Assembly: GCA_007131945.1 (NCBI GenBank)
Contig: SLPP01000160.1
Coordinates: 1 to 13,065, forward strand
Reading direction: 5' to 3'
Source: Paracoccaceae bacterium
GTDB taxonomy: Bacteria > Pseudomonadota > Alphaproteobacteria > Rhodobacterales > Rhodobacteraceae
DNA: 13,065 bases
In this document: piece after piece, positions 7,261-13,065 of the stretch
Position numbering within the stretch: position 1 is the first letter of the stretch
How the letters are laid out: each line of letters opens with the position of its first letter
Made by a program: the position numbers and the translations under genes
The notes under the pieces: generated by a model
The model's input: the letters and a program-made list of their open reading frames with translations, nothing else
Told to the model about the DNA's origin: nothing
The model's database searches: none

Positions 7261-7719
7261 GTCGGAGAATTCGGCGTCATGGGAACCTCCGGAAATCGGC
7301 GGTCGCACACCGCCCGCGCTTCATGACCGTGAATCTCGCCGGCAACAACGCCGAGATCGCCGCTCGACTGCGTGACGTCGTGTCTCTGCGCCGCATCGGG
7401 AAAGTCAGCCTGTTGCGCTCCGGTTCGCGGATACCAGCGGGCCTCCTTGTATCGCCCATCCTCGTTATCTTGCGCCGACGCGAGTTCGTCTTGCAAAATC
7501 GCAGCTGTCGCGTCGGGGTGAACAGGGAGAAACTGGGGCGCAGCTTCAGAGCCAGAAGCCACCGCTTTCGCATGCCCTGATGCGCGGCTGTCAAATTCGT
7601 CCCAAGTTGTAAAAAAAGCTACGGAGAAGCACTTGATGGAGTAGGAAACGCAGAACGGATGAGCCAAGGCGCCGCAGGAGGCCACCGCAGGCGCAGTCCA
7701 ACCGAATTGAGCAGGACCC
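7261..7719. other. Divergent intergenic region, no convincing gene
   Basis: About 460 bases lie between the amide operon promoter and the plus-strand gene at 7720. Frames of 85-105 codons are open on both strands, but none has a recognisable family or a good ribosome-binding site, and they mirror each other. An imperfect hairpin ATCTCG...CGAGAT with an AACAAC loop is seen around 7332-7356. An A-rich tract (7612-7618) lies about 100 bases before the next gene. I recognise no promoter with confidence. Confidence 0.5.
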
Positions 7720-8388
7720 ATGACCTTCCAGAACCGCGTTGATCCTTTCGGCAGGCTGCACGCCATTCCCGCTCGCGGCGCATTCATGGGCAATCGGGGG
7801 ATCCTCCATGATGCCGCGAAGATCATCGTCCGAACGCATGCCCACCAGAACTGGGTCACTTGCGCCCTCGCGTTCAAGGGGCGCCGCCGCGAGATCATGC
7901 AACCCGGGAAATACACCGAGCTCTTCTTTCTCGACGAGGCGACCGCGTTCGCCGCGGGCCACCGCCCCTGCGCCGAATGCCGTCGCGCGCGCTACAAGGA
8001 ATTCACCGGTTTCTGGCAGAACGTTCATGGTGAACCCGAAACGGGCCGATCCGTTCCAAGGTCCATCGACCGGATGCTGCACGCCCATCGCGTCGCGCGC
8101 GGCGGGCGCAAGGTGACCTTCGAGGCCGCTGTGGACGACCTGCCGGATGGGACGATCTTTGCGGCCGGCGATCGGGCGGCGCTGGTCTGGAGCGGTCGGC
8201 AGTTCGACTGGTCGCATCACGGCTACGCGGAACGCTCGGCCAGGATTTCCGGGTCAGTCAGCGTCCTGACGCCGCGACCACTGCTCGATTGTTTCGCAAC
8301 TGGCTTCCGGCCACTCGTGCACCAGTCCTGCGATGCTGATCCAGCCTGCGCGGCTGCTTCCGTTTTTTCCTGGAACCCAGTGGATTAG
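7720..8388 (+). CDS. Conserved protein of unknown function with Ada-like Cys-x-x-Cys motif
   Basis: The 222-residue product matches a family of uncharacterised proteins I recall from alphaproteobacteria: NRVDPFGRLHAIPARGAFMGNRGILHD at the start, then LAFKGRRREIMQPGKYTELFFLDEATAFAAGHRPCAECRR (about 50-89), HRVARG, DLPDGTIFA and VLTPRPLLDCFATGFRPLVH. The segment AAGHRPCAEC resembles the zinc-binding N-terminal domain of the Ada DNA-repair protein (AAGYRPCKRC type). Cys84 and Cys87, perhaps with Cys48, could bind a metal. Function is unknown and the Ada link is inference. The start has AGGA three bases upstream, a tight spacing. Members I recall end soon after the LVH motif. Here about 20 more residues follow, without obvious homology, suggesting the ancestral stop was lost. 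The gene stands alone. Confidence 0.85.
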   Translation: MTFQNRVDPFGRLHAIPARGAFMGNRGILHDAAKIIVRTHAHQNWVTCALAFKGRRREIMQPGKYTELFFLDEATAFAAGHRPCAECRRARYKEFTGFWQNVHGEPETGRSVPRSIDRMLHAHRVARGGRKVTFEAAVDDLPDGTIFAAGDRAALVWSGRQFDWSHHGYAERSARISGSVSVLTPRPLLDCFATGFRPLVHQSCDADPACAAASVFSWNPVD

Positions 8389-8665
8389 GCTTGGGCATGC
8401 TGGGTGTCGGCGTTGGCAGGGCGAGCCGGTCGTGAATTCGGCGATCACCCTCGCGACTGACTGTCTCCGTTGCTTTCTTCGTGGCGCGCAGACGAATCTG
8501 GCAGTGCTGACAAGAGCGACACGGTGGAACGAAAGAAACGGTTCGGGCGTTGTCCGCGTGAACTGGATCCGTTTTTTCGACCGCGCCGCAGCGCCCGAGC
8601 CAAGCCGACGACGCGCTCTCCGTGCGCCAAGGCGCAGATCGAGCGTCCTGAAGGAGGAAGATGAC

Positions 8666-10783
8666 ATGTCGCGCACGAGCTATACTGCCACGACCGCCCT
8701 TGGCCTCTGCCTCGCTGCGGTGCCCGTCACTGGCATCGCGCAGTCGTCCGAACTCGGGCCGGACGATGCGGCAATCTTCGCGCCTCAGGCCCAGGCCTGC
8801 ATTGCTGCGCCGACGGACAGCGAGTGCGGGGCGGTCCTCGACCTCATCGGCGAGTGCGCCGCGAGCTTCGAGCAGAGAAGCTGCGCGGTTCTTTTCGAGG
8901 ATGCGGAGGCCGTCTTCGCCGATCCGGCGCAGCTTGAACGAGCGCGGATTGCCCTTGTGGAGGCGAGAGGGACGATCGCCGCGATGGATCGGGCGGCCGC
9001 GCTTGACGCGCCGGACTCCTCCGCGGCGCAAGCAGACGCCGGCCTTGAGGCCGACGAGGGGGAAGACGCGGAGACAGAGACAGCGTCAACCGAGGATGCA
9101 CAAGAACTGGCGCAGGCCATGGCCGATGCTGCGGCTGACCCCGAGGAGATCGAGCGCGACGCAGGTGCCGATGACGACATCGCTGAAGGCGAACAACCTT
9201 CAGAAGCTATCGAGGCGCCGACTGAAGCGGAGGGTGAGGGTGAGGTCGAGGTCGACGCCCAGGCGACTGACGAAGCCGGGCCGGAGACCGGGGACGAGAT
9301 AGAGTCCCGGCTTCGCGACGCGCTGCGGGAAGCCGACGGGGGGGTGAACGACACCGCCCCTGAGATGGACGATGACGACGCGGCCGCCGAGGTCGAGCAA
9401 GCCCAGCCCGAGGCCCCCTTGGAAGACAGAGTAGCGTCCGAGGAAGACCCGCTGGACGAGGAGCGCGCGCGGTTGCGCGCCGAGGCCGAGGCGATGGCCG
9501 AGGAGGCTCCCGAACTGGTGGTCGAGGAGGCCCCCGAGGAGGAGTTCGTGGCCCCCGCCGACGCGCCGCGGGAACTCGATGCGGCGCAGCGCGACGCCCT
9601 CGAGCAGCTGATGGAGGATCCCGAGATCGCCGCCGCGGTCGCGCTGCTCGGCGGCATGGCCGATGGGCCCGCCCAAGCCGAGGACGACGCGCCGGAGCAG
9701 CGGCCCGCGGCGGTCGCGGCGGCACTGGCGGCCCTGGCGCGCACGGGGCGCGACGAGGAGGCCGAGGACGAGCCCGCCGAAGCCACGGAGGTGATCGAGG
9801 ACGAGATCGCCGCGGACGAGATTCGCACGAGCCGCGATGACTTCGTCTCGCGCTTCGCGCTCGACTTCGATCCCGAACAGGTGCGGCGCGACGATCGCCG
9901 GCGCGACCTGGAGCGCGCGGGCCTGGCCGCGCTGGCAGGCGTGGCGGTCGGCATGATGATCAACCGCAACCGAGTCGTCGCCCGATCGGACGAACGGGTG
10001 GTGGTGCTGCGCGACGACGGCGAATACGATGTCTGGCGCGACGACGATGTGATCCTGCGCCAGGAGGGCGCGCAGCGGCGGATCGAGCGCTACGCCGATG
10101 GCTCGACCCTGACGCGCTGGGACCGGCCCGACGGCTCGCAGATCGTGACGATCCGCGATGCGACGGGTCGCGTTCTGTGGCGCGAGCGGATTCTGCCGGA
10201 CGGCCGCCAGATCGAACTGGTCAACGATATGCGCGAGATCGATCCGATCGACGTCTCGGTCCTGCCGCCGGCGCGCACGCGCGAGTTGCGCATCTCGCAG
10301 CGCACCGACCCGGAGCTGGCGCTGGCGCTCCTGCGCGAGGCCGAGGCCGAGGCGCGCGCGCTTGATCGCAGTTTTTCGCTCCGCCAGATCCGTGAATTCC
10401 GCGAGGTGCGCGAACTGGTGCCGGTTCTCAGTCCGGAGCCGATCACCTTCGAGACCAACCGCTCCAACGTCCGCCCCTCCGAGGCGCCGAAACTGGCGCA
10501 GGTCGGCCGGCTGATCGAGCGGCTGATCGCCGAGGACCCGCGCGAGGTGTTCCTGGTGGAGGGTCACACCGACGCCACCGGTCCCGCGTCCTACAACCTC
10601 GCCCTGTCGGATCGCCGGGCCGAGTCGGTGGCACTCGCGCTGACCGAGTTCTTCGACATCCCGCCCGAGAACCTGGTCATCCAGGGCTATGGCGAGCGCC
10701 ACCTCCGCATTCCCACCGCCGCGGCCGAGGAGCGCAACCGCCGCGTCGCGATCCGGCGTATTACGCCCCTGCTGAGGCGCTGA
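8666..10783 (+). CDS. Secreted OmpA-family protein with long acidic linker
   Basis: Envelope protein predicted to bind peptidoglycan through its C-terminus. The 705 residues comprise: a signal peptide (about 1-25, ending TGIA); a small four-cysteine segment (Cys45, 54, 64, 73; possibly two disulfides); a very acidic, Glu/Asp/Ala-rich low-complexity stretch (about 115-405); a short hydrophobic helix GLAALAGVAVGMMI (about 418-432); a beta-rich part with repeated DG turns (VLRDDGEYDV, RYADGST, DRPDGSQ, LPDGRQ); and an OmpA domain (about 588-705) with GHTDATG, YNLALSDRRAESV and NRRVAIRR, which carry the Asp and Arg that contact diaminopimelate in this family. The start at 8666 is preferred because AGGAGG lies 8 bases upstream and the signal peptide follows; the frame is open to 8333 but unsupported there. 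The 277-base spacer before it shows no clear promoter. A similar architecture is familiar from Rhodobacterales. Confidence 0.9.
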   Translation: MSRTSYTATTALGLCLAAVPVTGIAQSSELGPDDAAIFAPQAQACIAAPTDSECGAVLDLIGECAASFEQRSCAVLFEDAEAVFADPAQLERARIALVEARGTIAAMDRAAALDAPDSSAAQADAGLEADEGEDAETETASTEDAQELAQAMADAAADPEEIERDAGADDDIAEGEQPSEAIEAPTEAEGEGEVEVDAQATDEAGPETGDEIESRLRDALREADGGVNDTAPEMDDDDAAAEVEQAQPEAPLEDRVASEEDPLDEERARLRAEAEAMAEEAPELVVEEAPEEEFVAPADAPRELDAAQRDALEQLMEDPEIAAAVALLGGMADGPAQAEDDAPEQRPAAVAAALAALARTGRDEEAEDEPAEATEVIEDEIAADEIRTSRDDFVSRFALDFDPEQVRRDDRRRDLERAGLAALAGVAVGMMINRNRVVARSDERVVVLRDDGEYDVWRDDDVILRQEGAQRRIERYADGSTLTRWDRPDGSQIVTIRDATGRVLWRERILPDGRQIELVNDMREIDPIDVSVLPPARTRELRISQRTDPELALALLREAEAEARALDRSFSLRQIREFREVRELVPVLSPEPITFETNRSNVRPSEAPKLAQVGRLIERLIAEDPREVFLVEGHTDATGPASYNLALSDRRAESVALALTEFFDIPPENLVIQGYGERHLRIPTAAAEERNRRVAIRRITPLLRR

Positions 10784-10790
10784 AGCGCTG

Positions 10791-10843
10791 TTCAAACCGA
10801 TCTCGTGATCCTCGACGAAATGGGATACCTGCCGTTCGACGCG
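10791..10843 (+). pseudogene. Remnant of an IS21-family IstB-like ATPase
   Basis: One frame reads QTDLVILDEMGYLPFD, the Walker B region of IstB, the AAA+ helper of IS21-type transposition. Only about 16 residues are recognisable: there is no Walker A upstream, because the OmpA-family gene ends 7 bases before, and the frame loses similarity after the Asp at 10838-10840. It is a scar of a deleted insertion sequence, not a gene. Chance similarity cannot be fully excluded over so short a match. Confidence 0.5.
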
Positions 10844-11045
10844 GTTCATTGCCCTGCGGGAAACCACTACGGTGCAGCCGGTCATGACAGTGGCATCATC
10901 GGCCAGAGGTCCTGCCCCGGACACGATGCTCGATCAGCTTGCACTGGCGCCGACCGTTCTGCACCGACTGGGGGCGCCCATCGCCAACACGATGAAGAAG
11001 CCGGTATTCCTGCTCAATGAGAATAGTCTGGGCGTCACTTTTTAA
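10842..11045 (+). other. Unidentified open frame, probable gene remnant
   Basis: A frame offset from the IstB remnant reads RFIALRETTTVQPVMTVASS and continues through MLDQLALAPTVLHRLGAPIA to a stop at 11043-11045. From the ATG at 10926 it would be 39 residues. It has no good ribosome-binding site and no family I recognise. It overlaps a hairpin at its end. It may be the tail of a gene brought in or cut by the insertion event. Confidence 0.25.
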
Positions 11046-11052
11046 GTGGCGC
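11032..11052. repeat. Nine-pair hairpin in the scar region
   Basis: GCGTCACTT pairs with AAGTGGCGC (one G-U pair) around a TTT loop. It has no T-run on either side sufficient for an intrinsic terminator. It could be a terminal inverted repeat remnant or the end of the reading-frame remnant's transcript. Confidence 0.4.
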
Positions 11053-11388
11053 AAGCGGTGTATTGCTCAGATTTCCAACAACGTGATGGTCCCAATGGAG
11101 CACCCCTTGCAGGGCTTTCGGACGAGACACCGTCATGACAGAGCGGCGTCAAGCAGCGGTTGGAGGCGCTCGCAGACTTGCCTTATGGTGAGATAGGTTT
11201 CGGGAGTGGGCATGGGCAGCTCCTGGGCAGGGGGTGATGGTCTGCCTTATCGCGGCCGACCATGCGGCTTGCGCGAAAAAGTGCTCAGGATGCCTCAGGA
11301 AAGCGCAATCAGGATGGTGGGGGAATGGGCGGGGGCCTTCACGGCTGCCACTTCAAGCCATTGTTTCTAAATATTTTATTACGGTAAA
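11046..11388. other. Gene-poor stretch next to tRNA-Phe
   Basis: About 340 bases with lower coding character than the surroundings. It holds the tiny ORF at 11133-11213 on the minus strand. The last 35 bases before the tRNA 3' end are AT-rich (atattttatt), unusual for this GC-rich window. No complete gene, insertion-sequence end or clear terminator for the tRNA is visible. Confidence 0.5.
11133..11213 (-). CDS. Tiny ORF, possibly a truncated gene start
   Basis: The frame encodes MPTPETYLTIRQVCERLQPLLDAALS (26 residues; the first half, MPTPETYLTIRQVCERL, reads like the opening helices of a helix-turn-helix or excisionase-like protein). It has a strong AGGAG ribosome-binding site at 6-base spacing, which is rare for a chance frame. 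It stops early at 11133-11135, and the continuation shows no homology. It is most likely the preserved start of a broken gene in the scar; a genuine small protein is possible. No function is claimed. Confidence 0.3.
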   Translation of the reverse strand: MPTPETYLTIRQVCERLQPLLDAALS

Positions 11389-11463
11389 TGGTGCCCGGGG
11401 GCGGAATCGAACCACCGACACGAGGATTTTCAGTCCACTGCTCTACCCCTGAGCTACCCGGGC
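11389..11463 (-). tRNA. tRNA-Phe (GAA anticodon)
   Basis: The minus strand folds as a full cloverleaf of 75 bases including an encoded CCA. The acceptor arms GCCCGGG/CCCGGGC are perfect. The D arm is GCTC-AGGGGTA-GAGC, with a short 7-base loop. The anticodon loop CTGAAAA gives GAA for Phe. The T arm is GGTGG-TTCGATT-CCGCC. The anticodon stem GTGGA/TCCTC contains one T-T mismatch at the second pair (28-42). The 5' end is at 11463. It faces away from glpD and towards the insertion scar. Confidence 0.96.
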
Positions 11464-11487
11464 AGGGTCCAAGTCGGGGCAGGGCTG

Positions 11488-11516
11488 TCCTTATTCCAGT
11501 GCGCGGACGGTGTCCA
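11488..11516 (-). promoter_or_regulatory. Putative tRNA-Phe promoter
   Basis: On the minus strand TGGACA (11516-11511) is one base off the -35 consensus, and TAAGGA (11493-11488) follows at a spacing of 17. The -10 is weak. The predicted transcript start would be about 15-20 bases before the tRNA 5' end, a normal distance for a processed tRNA precursor. Confidence 0.35.
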
Positions 11517-11735
11517 GAGCGATCCGTGTCGCAAACCGCGCGGGCGGGCGGGGTGTGACGGGACGACACGCCGGCGCCTCGGGCGGCTGCCGGTCTGCCG
11601 CGGCGTCCCGCCTGCCCTCGCCTCGCTGCACCGCGCATCGTTTCCCCGCCGGCGCTCGGTTTGACGTTGCGCCCGGGGGTTCCACATGCTTCGATCCGGG
11701 TGACGCCATGCAGGGACGAGCCGGCAGGACGCGCG

Positions 11736-13065
11736 ATGTCGGACGCAACGGAGCATCAGGGCGAGGACGCGCCCCCCCACGACCTGCTGATCATCGGCGG
11801 CGGGATCAACGGCTGCGGCATCGCGCGCGACGCGGTGGGGCGCGGGCTTTCGGTCCTGCTGGCCGAGAAGGGCGATCTCGCCGGCGCCACCTCCTCGGCC
11901 TCGACCAAGCTCTTCCATGGCGGGCTACGCTACCTCGAATACTTCGAATTCCGCCTCGTCCGCGAGGCGCTGGTCGAGCGCGAGGTGCTCTTGCGCGCCA
12001 TGCCGCATATCAGCTGGCCCTTGCGCTTCGTGCTGCCCTGGCACCCCGACATGCGGTTCGAGGCCGACACGCCGACCTCGAAGCTCCTCGGCCTCGTCCT
12101 GCCCTGGCTCCGCGGGCGCCGGCCGGCCTGGCTGATCCGGCTGGGGCTCTTCCTCTACGACCATCTCGGCGGGCGCAAACTGCTGCCCGGCACCGCGACC
12201 CTGTCACTGAAGGGCGCGCCCGAGGGCGCGCCGCTGCAGGACCGTTTCACCAAGGCCTGGGAATATTCCGACTGCTGGGTCGAGGATTCGCGCCTCGTCG
12301 TGCTCAACGCCCGCGACGCGGCGGCGCGCGGCGCGACGATCCTGACCCGCGCCGAGGTCGTCTCGGCCGAGGTCGCGGACGGGCTCTGGCGCGTGACCAT
12401 CCGCACCGCGCAGGGAACCCGCAGCGAACGGGCGCGGATGCTGGTCAACGCCGCCGGACCCTGGGTCGGGGCGGTGATCCACGGCCGGCTGCGGCTCGAC
12501 AGCGCCGAGAAGGTGCGCCTCGTGCGCGGCAGCCACATCGTCACCCGCCGCCTCTACGACCACGACAAGTGCTACTTCTTCCAGGGCACCGACGGCCGGA
12601 TCATCTTCGCCATCCCCTACGAGCAGGACTTCACCCTGATCGGCACCACCGATGCCGAGCACGACGACCCCGACCGCGCCCCGGTCTGCACCGAGGCCGA
12701 ACGTGACTATCTCTGCCGCTTCGCCAGCCAGTATTTCGCCCGTCCGGTCACGCAAGCCGATGTCGTCTGGACCTATTCCGGCGTCCGCCCGCTCTACGAC
12801 GACGGCGCCAGTTCCGCCACCGCCGCCACCCGCGACTACACGCTGAAGATCGACCGCTCGGCCGGCGCGCCGGTGCTCAACGTCTTCGGCGGCAAGATCA
12901 CCACCTATCGCCGGCTGGCCGAGGGGGCGCTGGCGAAGATCGGCACGGTGCTGCCGCTCAGAAAGGGGCCGTGGACCGCCGGCGCGCCGCTGCCGGGCGG
13001 CGATTTCCCGGTCGCGGGCGTCGGCGCGCTGATCGCCGGGTTGAGGAAAGACTACCCGTTCCTCA
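11736..13065 (+). CDS. glpD: Glycerol-3-phosphate dehydrogenase, aerobic (C-terminus beyond window)
   Basis: FAD-dependent, membrane-associated enzyme oxidising sn-glycerol 3-phosphate to dihydroxyacetone phosphate and passing electrons to quinone. The visible 443 residues begin with a short hydrophilic leader, then the FAD-binding Rossmann motif DLLIIGGGINGCGIARDA (about 16-33). Next is the hallmark GATSSASTKLFHGGLRYLE (50-68), then WVEDSRLVVLNARDAAARGA, VNAAGPWV, VRLVRGSHIVTRR, YFFQGTDGRIIFAIPYE, IGTTD, YSGVRPLYDDG and NVFGGKITTYRRLAE, all typical of GlpD. About 60 or more residues should remain outside. The ATG at 11736 has AGGA 6 bases upstream and leads directly into the conserved core. 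Upstream, TTGACG at 11660-11665 could be a -35 box, but no matching -10 is convincing. No glp regulator or kinase is in view, so operon membership cannot be judged. Confidence 0.96.
   Translation, partial: MSDATEHQGEDAPPHDLLIIGGGINGCGIARDAVGRGLSVLLAEKGDLAGATSSASTKLFHGGLRYLEYFEFRLVREALVEREVLLRAMPHISWPLRFVLPWHPDMRFEADTPTSKLLGLVLPWLRGRRPAWLIRLGLFLYDHLGGRKLLPGTATLSLKGAPEGAPLQDRFTKAWEYSDCWVEDSRLVVLNARDAAARGATILTRAEVVSAEVADGLWRVTIRTAQGTRSERARMLVNAAGPWVGAVIHGRLRLDSAEKVRLVRGSHIVTRRLYDHDKCYFFQGTDGRIIFAIPYEQDFTLIGTTDAEHDDPDRAPVCTEAERDYLCRFASQYFARPVTQADVVWTYSGVRPLYDDGASSATAATRDYTLKIDRSAGAPVLNVFGGKITTYRRLAEGALAKIGTVLPLRKGPWTAGAPLPGGDFPVAGVGALIAGLRKDYPFL

Noticed and set aside
6293..7375. 360-codon plus-strand frame opposite amiC
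   Set aside because: Shadow of the AmiC-like gene, with no family features.
7257..7916. 219-codon minus-strand frame (and 7591-8220 minus)
   Set aside because: They overlap the conserved plus-strand gene at 7720 and the amide promoter, with no recognisable family.
8333..8665. Upstream start extending the OmpA-family protein by 111 residues
   Set aside because: It would bury the signal peptide and overlap the preceding gene; the AGGAGG site supports 8666.
8258..9031. 257-codon minus-strand frame crossing the spacer before the OmpA-family gene
   Set aside because: Arg-rich shadow product with no ribosome-binding site or homology recognised; it runs antisense through two supported genes.
10771..10790. 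Hairpin over the OmpA-family stop codon as a terminator
   Set aside because: The GCGCT/AGCGC stem is only five pairs and no T-run follows.
9200..10924. 574-codon open frame antisense to the OmpA-family gene (and a 394-codon one at 8785-9969)
   Set aside because: Long antisense frames are expected opposite GC-rich genes. No family is recognised, the products are low-complexity, and the sense strand has a signal peptide, a ribosome-binding site and an OmpA domain.
11339..11638. 99-codon minus-strand frame containing GSSGVEQWTENPRVGGSIPP
   Set aside because: This is the characteristic false translation of a tRNA gene, here tRNA-Phe.
11510..12706. 398-codon plus-strand frame over glpD
   Set aside because: It is out of frame with the clear GlpD motifs and its product is Arg/Ala/Pro-rich, a typical GC-rich shadow.

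Overview
The window is GC-rich, gene-dense bacterial DNA. Codon use, the tRNA-Phe sequence and the protein families point to an alphaproteobacterium, most likely a Rhodobacterales/Rhodobacteraceae-type organism. That placement is inferred from recalled families, not from a search.

Region 1 (about 7260 down to 1, all minus strand) is one functional block. It reads, in order of transcription: an AmiC-like cytoplasmic ligand sensor (7141-6056); an AmiR-like ANTAR antiterminator (6059-5424, ATGA overlap with the sensor); an acetamidase/formamidase (5399-4440); a 287-base structured spacer holding two stem-loops and a strong intrinsic terminator (4271-4223); then a peptide/dipeptide-type ABC importer in the order ATPase D (4152-3124), ATPase F (3127-2141, ATGA overlap), periplasmic substrate-binding protein (2091-568) and permease B (508 to beyond the window edge). 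The likely logic is that AmiC senses a small amide and releases AmiR. AmiR then lets RNA polymerase pass a terminator, so an amide is both hydrolysed by the amidase and imported, or its parent compound imported, by the transporter. The striking point is that the terminator lies between the amidase and the transporter, with no strong promoter visible after it. This suggests the importer itself could be under ANTAR control.

Region 2 (7261-8665) is a divergent intergenic stretch of about 460 bases followed by a plus-strand conserved protein of unknown function (7720-8388) with an Ada-like Cys-x-x-Cys motif. Region 3 (8666-10783, plus) encodes a secreted, highly acidic OmpA-family envelope protein. 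Region 4 (10784-11388) is a gene-poor scar. It contains a short remnant of an IS21-type IstB ATPase, an unidentified reading-frame remnant, a hairpin and a tiny truncated ORF. It abuts the 3' end of a tRNA-Phe gene (11463-11389, minus). Region 5 (11736 to the end, plus) is the start and most of glpD, the aerobic FAD-dependent glycerol-3-phosphate dehydrogenase, cut by the window edge.

No CRISPR array, rRNA gene, replication origin or intact insertion sequence was seen.
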